A DNA stretch of 64,000 nucleotides from Rhodoblastus sp963727035 (GCA_963727035.1 CAVSEY010000029.1:124001-188000); one strand, 5' to 3'; shown: positions 1-8,254, counted from the stretch's first letter. Notes: generated from the sequence alone by a model not told the origin. Translations and numbers: made by a program.

Positions 1-532
1 ACGACACCCAGCGCCGCATCCGCACGCCGATCGCCGCGATCTTGTCCTCGGCCGTCTCGCCTTGCGGGCCGCGCGGCTTTTGCGGCCGCCGGACCCAGAC
101 GCCGACGCGGCCGTCGCGAATCTCGCCTTGGACATTGAACAGCGCGAGCGCGGCGATGATCCATTTCTCCAGCGCGCAGACATAGGCTCGCACGTCGCGC
201 GAGCGGCGGTTGAGGTCAAGCAGCACATAGGCCACGCGCTGGCCGGGGCCGTGATAGGTGAACTGGCCGCCGCGCCCGGTCGCATGGACCGGAAAGCGCG
301 CGTCGAGCAGATGTTCCGGCCGCGCCGAGGTTCCCGCCGTATAGAGCGGCGGATGCTCGACCAGCCACACCAGCTCCGGCGCGCGGCCTTCAGCGATCTC
401 GTTGGCGCGCGCCTCCATTTCCGCCACGGCGAAGGCGTAATCGGTGAAGCCCTCCGAAACGCGCCATTCCACCGGCGGCGCGCCGGGGACGGCGCGAAAA
501 GAGGCGGGCGGTTTTGCGCAGGTTCCGGTCAT
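1..532 (-). CDS. lipB: Octanoyl-[ACP]:protein octanoyltransferase (LipB), partial at window edge
   Basis: Reading the minus strand from the ATG at 532 gives 177 codons, open to the window edge, so the C-terminus is missing. LipB moves octanoyl from ACP to lipoyl domains (E2 subunits, GcvH) in cytosolic lipoate synthesis. Visible family signatures are 'EHPPLYTAGTS', the glycine-rich 'RGGQFTYHGPGQ' and the late 'KIAAIGVR' segment containing the conserved lysine. The catalytic cysteine would lie off the left edge. The gene is divergent from the downstream tRNA. The longer plus-strand open frame over the same bases (62-634) is a GC-driven shadow. Recognition is firm. Confidence 0.9.
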   Translation of the reverse strand, partial: MTGTCAKPPASFRAVPGAPPVEWRVSEGFTDYAFAVAEMEARANEIAEGRAPELVWLVEHPPLYTAGTSARPEHLLDARFPVHATGRGGQFTYHGPGQRVAYVLLDLNRRSRDVRAYVCALEKWIIAALALFNVQGEIRDGRVGVWVRRPQKPRGPQGETAEDKIAAIGVRMRRWVS

Positions 533-659
533 TTCACGGTCTTATCGCGCGGCGCGTCGGGCGCGTCGAGAAAAATCCGGCGAGCGGCTTGCAAGGCGGG
601 GAGCGATTTGTTAGACGACGCGCCTACCGATTGATCGGGCCAGAAAACCCGGAAATCGT

Positions 660-746
660 GCGGCCATGGCGGAATTGGTAGACGCGCTAGCTTGAGGTGC
701 TAGTCCTTTAACCGGGGTGGAGGTTCGAGTCCTCTTGGCCGCACCA
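660..746 (+). tRNA. tRNA-Leu (anticodon GAG)
   Basis: An 87-nt cloverleaf with encoded CCA. The acceptor stem GCGGCCA (660-666) pairs with TGGCCGC (736-742), followed by discriminator A and CCA (744-746). The anticodon arm is CTAGC / loop TTGAGGT / GCTAG, giving anticodon GAG (reads CUC/CUU). The long variable arm and the TTCGAGTCC T-loop region fit a class II tRNA-Leu. Confidence 0.96.
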
Positions 747-772
747 AGCTCATTTGCTTGGTTTTCTCCTGC

Positions 773-1651
773 TCACATCTTGCTTGCCGGGTTCTTCTGC
801 TCCTGCAGCGGAACGTCGATTGCCGGCGCGGCGCCCTTCGGGCCTTCGATCCGCATTTTGTGCAAGGTCTCTTCCGTTTCGGATTTCCAGCCGGCGGGCG
901 CCTGTTTGAGCGCCGGCGGGACGTCGCCGGGCGCGAGCGCCACGATATGGAACCCTTCCGTCTTCAGCGTGACGAGAAAGGCGGGCAGCATGTCCGCCGT
1001 TTCCTTCTTGCTGTCGTGGAGCAGGACGATTCCGCCTCCCGCGCGGCGCAACCGGCCGATCAGAAGGTCGGATTCCTGTTGCGGGGTCATGACGTTCCAG
1101 TCGGAAGCCCAGAGATCGGCGCCGAAAACCGGCATGTTCTTCCTGTCGAGCGCCGCCAGCAGGGCGGGCGAATCGGCGAATCCGGGGAAGCGGAAGAATC
1201 GCGACGCCTTGCCCCCGGAAGCTTTGTCCACCGCCGCCGCGCCGGCGTCGATATTGGCCAAGGCCCTGGCGAGCGGCAGGCTGGGCAATATCGGATGATT
1301 GTAGGAATGGCTGCCGACCGTGTCGCCGTCGACGATCTCGCGGCGCACCAGCGCCGGCATGGCGGCGGCGTTGCGTCCGACCAGGAAAAAGGTCGCTCTC
1401 GCGCATTGCGCCTCGAGCGCGGCGAGCACGCGGCTTGTCGTCGGGGCGGGGCCGTCGTCGAAGGTCAGGACGACCTCGTGGTCCTTCAGGTCGAGGGTTT
1501 GCGGATAGGTCTTCAGGCCGACATGGACGGGGGCGCCGACATGGATCGTCCGGGAAACCCCGAGCGTCCGGGGGCCGCAGGCCTCGGCCCGCACGCCGCC
1601 GCAGAACACGACCGTCGCGGCCGCCGCGATAAACCGAAATTTTACCCACAT
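773..1651 (-). CDS. Secreted polysaccharide deacetylase, CE4/NodB domain
   Basis: About 292 residues from the ATG at 1651, chosen because it starts a signal peptide (hydrophobic residues ~6-20, then 'VRAEAC'). A longer frame exists upstream but adds a non-signal Arg-rich leader. The CE4 motifs are in order: 'TFDDGP' (63-68), 'HSYNHP' (115-120), 'RFPGF', 'ASDWN' and 'LLHDS'. They supply the metal-binding Asp-His-His and catalytic residues. The family removes N- or O-acetyl groups from peptidoglycan or other extracellular glycans. The substrate cannot be told from sequence. A GH25 lysozyme is the divergent neighbour, which suggests a wall/polysaccharide role (inference). Confidence 0.85.
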   Translation of the reverse strand: MWVKFRFIAAAATVVFCGGVRAEACGPRTLGVSRTIHVGAPVHVGLKTYPQTLDLKDHEVVLTFDDGPAPTTSRVLAALEAQCARATFFLVGRNAAAMPALVRREIVDGDTVGSHSYNHPILPSLPLARALANIDAGAAAVDKASGGKASRFFRFPGFADSPALLAALDRKNMPVFGADLWASDWNVMTPQQESDLLIGRLRRAGGGIVLLHDSKKETADMLPAFLVTLKTEGFHIVALAPGDVPPALKQAPAGWKSETEETLHKMRIEGPKGAAPAIDVPLQEQKNPASKM

Positions 1652-1856
1652 TGAAAAAAGCCCTATAGTGCCGGCGGGACGGCGCCGCCGTCGGCGGTTT
1701 CCCGGACGTTTGCGCCATGCCGCGGAATCGCCTGAAAATGCGTGGCGGCGCAATCGTCCGCTCTTGCAAAGAACGAAAATTGCGTTTCAATTCAGGCAGC
1801 GAACCGGCGTGATGTAAATTAAGGAATTATTACCCCGATAGAGGTAAACTGCGCGA

Positions 1857-2675
1857 ATGAGTGATTTCCGCACGAGAATTGTCGCGCGTTTCGCGCTTAC
1901 GGGCCTGCTGCTCGCGCTCGGCGCGTGCGGGGAGGCTCCCTCGGCTTTCGCGGAGCGGCCCCTGGTCGGCGCCCGGGCCGGCCATTACAAGGAAACCGAG
2001 GCGACCAAGCTCGCCCGGAATTTCACCGTGCATGGCGTCGATGTGTCCAAATACCAGGGCAATGTCAACTGGGACGCCGTTCACGAAGGCGGCGTCAAAT
2101 TCGCCTATATCAAGGCGACCGAGGGTGGCGACCGCATCGACCCGAACTTCGTTCGCAACTGGCGCGGCGCCAAGGCCGCGGGCCTGCCGCGCGGCGCTTA
2201 TCATTTCGTCTATTGGTGCCGGCCGTGGCAAGACAATATGGCCTGGTTCGAGCAGAACGTGCCAGCCGAGGCGGACGCCCTGCCGCCGGTGCTGGATGTC
2301 GAGGCGACGCCCGATTCGCCCACCTGCAGCCGTCATCTCGAACGCGAGGCCACCCTGCATGAAATCCGCGCCATGCTGGCGGAGATGCAGCGCTATTACG
2401 GCAAGAAGCCGCTCATCTACACCACGGTCGATTTCTACCAGTCGATCATCGACGGCGAGCTGACCGACTATCCGATCTGGCTCCGCTCGACCAAGCGCGG
2501 GCCTTCCTCGAAATATGGCGATCGCGCCTGGCGCTTCTGGCAGTACCAGTCCGACGCCTGGGTGCGCGGCATTCCGACCCGGGTCGACCGCAACGCCTTC
2601 TATGGCGACGAAAGCGACTGGCAAAAATTTCTTGCGGCCAATGGGGTCGAGGCAGACCGGTCGGCGTCTCGCTGA
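1857..2675 (+). CDS. GH25 family lysozyme (lipoprotein)
   Basis: 272 residues. The N-terminus is a lipoprotein signal with lipobox 'LALGAC' (Cys24). The GH25 (Chalaropsis/N,O-diacetylmuramidase-like) TIM barrel follows: 'HGVDVSKYQG' (Asp62) starts the fold, 'FAYIKATEG' is strand 2, 'GAYHF' is strand 3, and 'PVLDVEAT' carries the Asp147-x-Glu149 catalytic pair. 'WRFWQYQSD' is the typical late motif. It would cleave the beta-1,4 bond of peptidoglycan from a membrane anchor. It converges on the YdcF-like gene with a 15-bp gap. Single cysteines beyond the lipobox suggest a possible periplasmic disulfide. Confidence 0.88.
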   Translation: MSDFRTRIVARFALTGLLLALGACGEAPSAFAERPLVGARAGHYKETEATKLARNFTVHGVDVSKYQGNVNWDAVHEGGVKFAYIKATEGGDRIDPNFVRNWRGAKAAGLPRGAYHFVYWCRPWQDNMAWFEQNVPAEADALPPVLDVEATPDSPTCSRHLEREATLHEIRAMLAEMQRYYGKKPLIYTTVDFYQSIIDGELTDYPIWLRSTKRGPSSKYGDRAWRFWQYQSDAWVRGIPTRVDRNAFYGDESDWQKFLAANGVEADRSASR

Positions 2676-2690
2676 CGCCGGCGCGACTGC

Positions 2691-3479
2691 TCACGGCCCG
2701 GGAAACAAGACCCGGGTCTTCCCGGTCAGGCGATAGACCAGCAAGCCGACCCATTCCCGCGCCGCCATTTCGAAATTGACAATGGCGCGCGCGCCGTCGC
2801 CGGGCGGACGGTAGTCCATCGCGTTTCCCAAGGTGCGGTAATCGACGGGAAAGGGTTCGGGGTCCATCCCCAAGGCGCGGAAAACCCCGATGGCGCGCGG
2901 CATGTGATAGGCCGAGGTCACCAGCAGCCATTTTTCCCCGTTTTGCGGCCGGACAAGGTCGATCGTGAAACGGGCGTTTTCGAACGTGTTGCGCGAGCGG
3001 TCCTCGAAAAGCATCCGGCTTTCGGGCACGCCGAGTTCGCGCCAAAGCCGCCGCGCGACATCCGCCTCCTTGGCGGAGCTGTCGACAAGCGCGCCGGAGC
3101 CGCCGGAAAAGACCAGCAGCGCCTGGGGATAGAGCCGCGCAAGCGCCGCGCCTTCGGTCATCCGCGTGGCGGCCTCGTTCAGCGCGACCTGGTTGCGGTC
3201 GCGGGCGATCTGCTCGTTGACCGCGCCGCCGAGCACGATGATTCCCTTCGGCGGCGACATGATTTCGGATTTTTGCGGGAAGCGGTCCTCCAGCGGGCGA
3301 AGCAGCAGGACGCCGACCGGCGAGAACACGATCAGGGCCAAAGCGATCGCCGCTGTCAGCGCGAGCGCGCGGCCGGGGCGCCAGCGCGGGCTCAAAATCA
3401 ACCCCGCGAGCAGCAGGATCAGCAATAAATGGAGCGGCGAGGCCAGCAGCCAGAAGATTTTCGAGGCGACGAAGAACAT
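2691..3479 (-). CDS. YdcF/ElyC-like DUF218 inner-membrane protein
   Basis: 262 residues. Two N-terminal membrane segments (~7-28 and ~38-62) are followed by a soluble DUF218 domain with 'GIIVLGGAV', 'FSGGSGAL', 'EDRSRNTFENA' and 'WLLVTSAYHMPRA'. These are the standard DUF218 landmarks. In E. coli, ElyC/YcbC and relatives influence envelope integrity and lipid-carrier use. The biochemical activity is not settled. No operon partner is apparent. The gene is convergent with the lysozyme and followed upstream by a repeat element. Confidence 0.85.
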   Translation of the reverse strand: MFFVASKIFWLLASPLHLLLILLLAGLILSPRWRPGRALALTAAIALALIVFSPVGVLLLRPLEDRFPQKSEIMSPPKGIIVLGGAVNEQIARDRNQVALNEAATRMTEGAALARLYPQALLVFSGGSGALVDSSAKEADVARRLWRELGVPESRMLFEDRSRNTFENARFTIDLVRPQNGEKWLLVTSAYHMPRAIGVFRALGMDPEPFPVDYRTLGNAMDYRPPGDGARAIVNFEMAAREWVGLLVYRLTGKTRVLFPGP

Positions 3480-3510
3480 TCCGCGCTCCTGTTCAGATCA
3501 GCTTCTCATA

Positions 3511-3601
3511 CCGTCGGCCCTTGAAAAGAACCGATGGTCTCCGCGCCGGCGGACGCCCGTGGCTCGCTTGCTTCCGACGAGTCGCAAACAAGGGCCAATG
3601 G
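3511..3601. repeat. Short MITE-like palindromic element, copy 1
   Basis: A 91-bp intergenic element ending in imperfect terminal inverted repeats (CCGTCGGCCCTTG at the left; CAAGGGCCAATGG at the right). A related 120-bp copy lies at 61892-62011. Shared blocks include 'GGCCCTTGAAAAG', 'CCGCGCCG' and 'GACGAGTCG'. It sits 2 bp from the DUF3253 stop codon, so it may also act as an mRNA 3' hairpin. Confidence 0.7.
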
Positions 3602-3603
3602 CG

Positions 3604-3876
3604 TCAGTCGCCGCGCGGCAATCCGATGCGATAGACGCCGCGAAAATCATCTGGGTCGACCGGCTTGCCCTTGCGATAGATCACCAGCCGGCCGGCGCGG
3701 GACAAAGCCACGGCGCGGGCGCGCACCTGAGAAAGATGGCCGCGCCAGGCCAGATCGTCCTCCTCGCGGGCGCGGGCGAAGGCCTTGGCCGCGTCGGTCG
3801 GGCAGATCGACTTGCCGGGACCGAGGGCGGCGCAAAGCGCAAGAATCGTCTGGGCGAGCGGATCGTCGTCAAGCAT
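3604..3876 (-). CDS. DUF3253 domain protein
   Basis: 90 residues covering a whole DUF3253 domain: 'ILALCAALGPGKSICPTDAAKAFA' at the front, 'WRGHLSQVRARAVALSRAGRLVIYRKGKPVDPDDFRG' at the back. The fold resembles a winged helix (N-terminal helices, final 'RLVIYRKGK' hairpin), but no function is established. It is an isolated gene, divergent from the rhodanese gene. Confidence 0.82.
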   Translation of the reverse strand: MLDDDPLAQTILALCAALGPGKSICPTDAAKAFARAREEDDLAWRGHLSQVRARAVALSRAGRLVIYRKGKPVDPDDFRGVYRIGLPRGD

Positions 3877-3967
3877 GGAAGCTTGTCGGAGAAAGGCGGA
3901 GCCGGGTCAAGCCTTGCGTGTTGACGCGGCGCCCGCCCTGGGGTCCAATCCAGGGCGGGAGGGGCTC

Positions 3968-4387
3968 ATGCCGAGCAAGATCACCTATGGAATTCAGCAG
4001 ATGCTGGCCGAGGCCAACAACTCGGTGCGGACGTTGAACGTGGCGGAAGCCAAGGACCTGCTCGGCCGCGACGACGTTCTGTTCGTGGATCTGCGCGACC
4101 CGCGCGAACTCGACCGCGAAGGGCGAATCAGCGGCGCCTTCCATTGCCCGCGCGGCATGCTGGAATTCTGGATCGACCCGGCGAGCCCCTACGCCAGGCC
4201 GCAATTCCAGCAAGACAAGACTTTCGTGTTTTTCTGCGCCGGGGGACTGCGCTCCGCGCTCGCCGCGCATCTGGCGCAGCGCATGGGCCTCGCGCCGGTC
4301 GCCCATATCGAAGGCGGTTTCGCCGAGTGGAAGAAGGCCGGGGCGCCCTACGAGCCGCCGCGCCATCCGGCGGCGCCGAGATTCTGA
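3968..4387 (+). CDS. Rhodanese-like sulfurtransferase
   Basis: 139 residues from the ATG at 3968, preceded by a purine-rich 'GGGAGGGG' stretch. The in-frame extension upstream has no domain content. Single rhodanese domain: 'LFVDLRDPRELDREGRISGA' and the active-site loop 'FCAGGLRSA' with catalytic Cys90. It would carry persulfide sulfur for thiol or cyanide detoxification or sulfur relay. The gene lies 8 bp upstream of a GST gene, so a thiol-stress pair is possible (inference). Confidence 0.85.
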   Translation: MPSKITYGIQQMLAEANNSVRTLNVAEAKDLLGRDDVLFVDLRDPRELDREGRISGAFHCPRGMLEFWIDPASPYARPQFQQDKTFVFFCAGGLRSALAAHLAQRMGLAPVAHIEGGFAEWKKAGAPYEPPRHPAAPRF

Positions 4388-4395
4388 GAAGCGCC

Positions 4396-5037
4396 ATGTC
4401 CTTGAAACTTTTCATCGGCAACAAGGCTTATTCGTCATGGTCGCTGCGGCCCTGGCTGCTGATGCGCGCGCTCGACATTCCCTTTTCGGAACAGGTCGTT
4501 CCGCTCTATGTCGACGGCTCGCGCGAAAGACTGCTGCGCGAGGCGCCGACGGGAAAAGTTCCGCTGCTGCGCGACGGCGATCTCGTGGTGTGGGATTCGC
4601 TCGCCATCGCCGAATATCTCGCGGAAAGTTTTCCGCAAAAGAACATCTGGCCGCGCGACCGCCAAAAGCGGGCGCGGGCGCGCGCGCTCTGCGCGGAAAT
4701 GCATTCCGGCTTTCAGGCTTTGCGGCAGGCCTGTCCGACCAATTTCCGCCGCGCCCGCCGCGCCGCGCCGCTGCCGCTGGAAGAGGGGGCGCGGGCCGAT
4801 CTTGCGCGAATCCAGGCGATTTTTTCGCAAAGCGAGGCAGACTTCCTGTTCGGCGATTTCTGCGCCGCCGACGCCTTTTTCGCGCCGGTCGTCACCCGCC
4901 TCGACGTTTACGCGCTCGAACTGGCGCCCGCCGCGCGGGCCTATTGCGATCGCGTTCTGGCCTTGGCGGCGTTCCGGCAATGGCGCGAGGACGCGCAAGC
5001 CGAGAGCTGGATCATCGAAAAATGGGAAAACCTTTGA
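4396..5037 (+). CDS. Glutathione S-transferase
   Basis: 213 residues. The N-terminal thioredoxin fold 'LFIGNKAYSSWSLRPWLLMRAL' holds the likely thiolate-stabilising Ser pair. It includes the cis-Pro 'GKVPLL' and the glutathione-binding 'WDSLAIAEYL'. The C-terminal helical domain ('AADAFFAPVVTRL') follows. Length is typical for bacterial GSTs. It is probably co-transcribed with the rhodanese upstream. Its stop codon lies inside the start of the Kir channel gene. Confidence 0.88.
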   Translation: MSLKLFIGNKAYSSWSLRPWLLMRALDIPFSEQVVPLYVDGSRERLLREAPTGKVPLLRDGDLVVWDSLAIAEYLAESFPQKNIWPRDRQKRARARALCAEMHSGFQALRQACPTNFRRARRAAPLPLEEGARADLARIQAIFSQSEADFLFGDFCAADAFFAPVVTRLDVYALELAPAARAYCDRVLALAAFRQWREDAQAESWIIEKWENL

Positions 5038-5927
5038 TCCGCCGCCGGGCCGACCGCGAACAACTGGTGCGCATCGGCGACCGCGAGTTTTTGACTCGCG
5101 GCCTCGACCAGTCATTCTGGGCCGACGCCTTCCACAACAGCATGAGCATTCCGTGGCCGGCCTTTTTCACCGGCTTCGCGCTCTATTTCGTGACCATGAA
5201 CGTGATTTTCGCCTTCCTGTTCTGGCTCGGCGGCGACAGCGTCGCCAATGCGCGGCCGGGCTCGTTCCTCGACTTGTTCTTCTTTTCGATCCAGACTTTG
5301 GCGACGGTCGGCTATGGCGACATGCACCCGCGGAGCGTCTATGGCAATTCGATCGCGACGCTGGAGATTTTCACCGGCATGTCGACGCTCGCCGTGTTCA
5401 CCGGCCTGATTTTCGCGCGCTTTTCGCGGCCGCGCGCGCGGGTGATCTTCGCCGATTTCATGACGCTCTCCCGGCACAACGGCCGCCCGACGCTGATGGC
5501 GCGCTTCGTCAACGCCCGCCGCAGTTCGGTCAACGAGGCGCGCGCCGAAATCTGGATGATCTATCGCAACTCGACGATCGAAGGCGTCGGCTATCGGCGG
5601 TTCCGCCAGATTGCCCTGAAACAGTCGCGCAATCCGATCTTCGCCTTTTCCTGGACCCTGTTTCACGTCGTGGACAAGGACAGTCCGATCTTCGGCAAGG
5701 GGCCTGAAGAGCTGGAGGCGCTGGACGCCTATTTCGTGGTCAATTTCGTCGGTCTCGACGACGTATCCGGCCAGAACGTCCACGTCCGCAAGAGCTATGC
5801 GTGGCGGGACATCAGATTTGGCGAGATTTTCGCCGATATCCTCATCCTCGGCGAGGACGGCGTGCCGCGCATCGACTATCGAAAGCTGAATCTCGCCGAA
5901 CCGCAGGATGCGGCGGTGGAAGACTGA
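5022..5927 (+). CDS. Inward-rectifier K+ channel (KirBac type)
   Basis: 301 residues from the ATG at 5022, overlapping the GST stop by 16 bp. Domain order: short slide-helix region, TM1 (~40-62), pore with the filter 'TVGYGD' (T95-D100), TM2 (~113-133), then the C-terminal beta-sandwich ('FVNARRSSVNEARAEI', 'WTLFHVVDKDSPIF'). Length and order match prokaryotic Kir channels, which are homotetramers in the inner membrane. A truncated, internally deleted copy of its C-terminal half lies at 7466-7841. Confidence 0.92.
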   Translation: MGKPLIRRRADREQLVRIGDREFLTRGLDQSFWADAFHNSMSIPWPAFFTGFALYFVTMNVIFAFLFWLGGDSVANARPGSFLDLFFFSIQTLATVGYGDMHPRSVYGNSIATLEIFTGMSTLAVFTGLIFARFSRPRARVIFADFMTLSRHNGRPTLMARFVNARRSSVNEARAEIWMIYRNSTIEGVGYRRFRQIALKQSRNPIFAFSWTLFHVVDKDSPIFGKGPEELEALDAYFVVNFVGLDDVSGQNVHVRKSYAWRDIRFGEIFADILILGEDGVPRIDYRKLNLAEPQDAAVED

Positions 5928-6482
5928 GAGACGTCCAGCGGTTCAAATCGCACGTTCGGACCCGAACGGTTCGATTTCGATGGGCTGGTGTCGACGCAAC
6001 CGAGACGGTCAGTCTTTTGCCGCAACGGTTTCACATTCGTCACAATCAACCATGCCCCTGCCTTCAACCACGCCAATTAACCACTGCGGCATCCCGCAGC
6101 GGCGCCGCTGCAATTTCGGTTGCAGTTTAAATTTTTTTTAACTATTTATTACAGAGTTGCGACATCGTCCAAGAGTACTGAGATGCATGTCATTGATGTA
6201 ATAGATAAAGTTTCATTCCCGAGGGCCTGGTTCCAGGCGATCCTCCTTAATAAAGGCTATGGCGTGCGCCGGCATGCCTTAACGGCAGGCTTTTTGGACT
6301 TGGTCGCGGCGGGAGTGGCGCGCGATAAGGCTCGGGCGCCATTGGCGACCGCCGCCGAAGTGACGCGAATTTGGGCGCCTTGACTTTGCCCGCACATCTT
6401 TATGTCCCGCTGTGAGCGCGACCTTGGGGGACGAACGGCATGAAAAGCCCGTTCATTGAGTTGCGTGAATCGGAGTAGAGTG
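5928..6482. other. Intergenic stretch; one weak 66-codon ORF
   Basis: No supported gene is seen. It contains a small palindrome (GTTCGGACCCGAAC, near 5953), an AT-rich run near 6126-6150 and an open frame 6183-6383 (66 codons from ATG) without a good ribosome site or recognisable domain. The stretch probably carries the promoter of the LuxR-type regulator. Confidence 0.4.
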
Positions 6483-6591
6483 ATGCAGGAAGAGGACATT
6501 CTCATCGAGCAACGAGCCGTTTCTGGCATACAGAAAATCGGCTCCGGCGAGCGGAACTCTGCCGACCGGCGCCGTTCCGCCTCCACGCGTA

Positions 6592-7272
6592 TTGGTTATC
6601 GAGTGGAACGCATTTCTTCGCGATTGTCTGGTCCGGGGTTTGAGCGAGCATCGCTTTGCCGAAGTGATCGGTTTTGCAAGCGCTTCGGAAGCGATCGCGG
6701 CGCGCTCCGATGGCGGCGCCAATACCGTCCTGCTTTCGACCGTGTCCCTGAGCCGGCAAGAGGCGGAGGAGGCCCTCGCCAAATTGATGGAAGCGGCCCC
6801 ACGCTTTCGGATTATGGTTCTGGCCAACGCTGACGATCCTCAGGCCGCGTTGGCGGCGATCAAAGGAGGCGCCAGCGGATATATCACGACAACCGTCGGA
6901 TTCGACTCATTGCCTCTTGCATTGCAGTTCATCGGCCGGGGCGGCGTCTACATCCCGCCGCAATGCCTTGTCGCGGCTGGGCGCGCATCTTTCCCCGAAG
7001 CCGAACACGACTCCGCCGGAGGCCTGACCAGGCGCGAAGAAGCCGTGGTGAACGCGATCCAGCAAGGCAAGCCGAACAAGGTCATCGCCTATGAACTGAA
7101 CATGTGCGAAAGCACCGTCAAAGTGCATGTGCGACGCATAATGAAGAAATTCCATGCGAAAAATCGCACCGACGTGGCGATCAAAGCCGGTGGTCAGAAA
7201 AGGGCATCCCATCCTGTGGGCTTTGCGACGGTACACAAACCGATGTCGCAACTGTCCGTCAGTAAATCGTGA
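6592..7272 (+). CDS. LuxR-type DNA-binding regulator with degenerate receiver domain; true start unclear
   Basis: Response-regulator layout: an alpha/beta receiver-like domain (~1-115), then a LuxR/GerE HTH ('LTRREEAVVNAIQQGKPNKVIAYELNMCESTVKVHVRRIMKKF'). The receiver appears unable to take phosphate: the strand that normally ends in Asp reads 'NTVLLSTVSLS'. The TTG at 6592 falls inside the first beta strand ('PRVLVIEWN'), so it is unlikely to be the real start. Upstream in this frame there is no ATG/GTG before a stop at 6481. An ATG at 6483 with a GGAG ribosome site lies in another frame, so a single-base frameshift between ~6545 and 6585 is likely. The target genes are unknown. Confidence 0.7.
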   Translation: MVIEWNAFLRDCLVRGLSEHRFAEVIGFASASEAIAARSDGGANTVLLSTVSLSRQEAEEALAKLMEAAPRFRIMVLANADDPQAALAAIKGGASGYITTTVGFDSLPLALQFIGRGGVYIPPQCLVAAGRASFPEAEHDSAGGLTRREEAVVNAIQQGKPNKVIAYELNMCESTVKVHVRRIMKKFHAKNRTDVAIKAGGQKRASHPVGFATVHKPMSQLSVSKS

Positions 7273-7415
7273 ATCTAGCATATGCGTATGGAAAGCATTT
7301 CGCTTGTAGGCGTCGCTTAGCGCTCGCTTACGGAAAATAAGAAAAGCCGACTTTGCGCTATGACGGGAGTCCGCCGTCGAGGCGCTTCCATGGTAGAGAG
7401 CCTGGCTTTGGATTT

Positions 7416-7469
7416 TCACTCATAAATCAACCCCAAATCGGACAATTGGCGGCGCAGTTCGTCCGGCGC
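7416..7469 (-). pseudogene. Remnant of a DUF1489 gene C-terminus
   Basis: The minus strand encodes about 17 residues plus a stop ('PDELRRQLSDLGLIYE'), closely resembling the C-terminus of the intact DUF1489 protein at 11363-11785 ('PEDLRRELSTLGLI'). The DNA match is about two-thirds identity over 44 bp, so it is a diverged copy. It abuts a fragment of the Kir gene directly. Short length keeps this tentative. Confidence 0.45.
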
Positions 7470-7841
7470 TTCGTCAACGCCCGCCGCAGTTCGGTCAACG
7501 AGGCGCGGGCCGAAATCTGGATGATCTATCGCGACTCGACGATCGAAGGCGTCGGCTATCGGCGGTTCCGCCAGATTGCCCTGAAACAGTCGCGCAATTC
7601 GATCTTCGGCAAGGGGCCTGAAGAACTGGAGGCGCTGGACGCATTTTTCGTGGTCAATTTCGTCGGTCTCGACGACGTATCCGGCCAGAACGTCCACGTC
7701 CGCAAGAGTTATGCGTGGCGGGACATCAGATTTGGCGAGATTTTCGCCGATATCCTCATCCTCGGCGAGGACGGCGTGCCGCGCATCGACTATCGAAAGC
7801 TGAACCTCGCCGAACCGCAGGATGCGGCGGTCGAAGTTTAG
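7466..7841 (+). pseudogene. Partial, internally deleted copy of the KirBac gene (C-terminal half)
   Basis: Near-identical to bases ~5502-5924 of the channel gene, starting at 'RFVNARRSS' and running to the C-terminus. It lacks the pore and both membrane segments. Relative to the full gene it has lost 17 codons: 'NPIFAFSW...DSPIFGKG' has become 'NSIFGKG'. The deletion falls between two short direct repeats (CCGATCTTC) in the parent. The remaining frame is open and differs by few substitutions, so the duplication looks recent. No start codon with a credible ribosome site is visible. Confidence 0.85.
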
Positions 7842-7850
7842 GCGGGCCGT

Positions 7851-7945
7851 CTAGAGCATATTCCCAAAAAGTTGCAGACTTTTTGGACAAGAATATGCGT
7901 TAAAACAATGAATTAGAGACTTATTCCGATTCCGAAGGAACGGAA
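7851..7945. repeat. Palindromic intergenic repeat, copy A
   Basis: 95 bp matching copy B (10421-10515) with one visible difference (TTAAAAC versus TCAAAAC). The element starts CTAGAGCATATTCCCAAAAA and contains the hairpin CCAAAAAGT...ACTTTTTGG. Copy A stops where copy B continues into a terminal palindrome. Such elements are frequent in Rhizobiales intergenic regions (family knowledge). Together the copies bracket the arsR-permease operon. Confidence 0.85.
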
Positions 7946-8059
7946 AAGGCTCGAAATCCAACGCTTCGTTCCCGTCAGCGCATGGCTCAATACGGCGGAC
8001 AGCGGGCATTTGCCGAATGACGCACTACGGCAAGAAATCCGTTCTTCAACACCGCCCTG

Positions 8060-8254
8060 CTAACCAATCCCCTGGACGACGATTCCCGTTCCATCGCAGC
8101 GTTCGCAGGGCTTGTCGGTCCGCTTGCCAGTCTCCTTGTCGAGCTGCCTGCCGGTCCCGTCGCACTCGGGGCAGACGTCTTCCCCCGTGCCGGGCGCGCC
8201 CTGGTCCGGATCATCGTCGGGGGTATGCTGTCGGAATGGATTTTTGGATTGCAT
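8060..8254 (-). CDS. Small zinc-ribbon-like protein with two CxxCxGxG motifs
   Basis: 64 residues from the ATG at 8254 (an in-frame ATG at 8275 is an alternative). The C-terminal part has 'CPECDGTGR' and 'CERCDGTGI', spaced by 'QLDKETGKRTDKP'. This is the CxxCxGxG pair of DnaJ-type zinc centres, here in a free-standing mini-protein. The N-terminus is polar and probably disordered. It probably binds one Zn2+; its role is unknown. It is transcribed away from arsR. The ORF is short but strongly patterned. Confidence 0.6.
   Translation of the reverse strand: MQSKNPFRQHTPDDDPDQGAPGTGEDVCPECDGTGRQLDKETGKRTDKPCERCDGTGIVVQGIG

Noticed and set aside
62..634. Long plus-strand frame over lipB
   Set aside because: The minus strand gives a full LipB N-terminal part with conserved motifs; the plus frame is a GC-rich shadow.
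4437..5021. 195-codon N-terminal extension of the Kir channel
   Set aside because: It overlaps the GST gene out of frame and has no membrane or domain character; ATG 5022 starts the channel.
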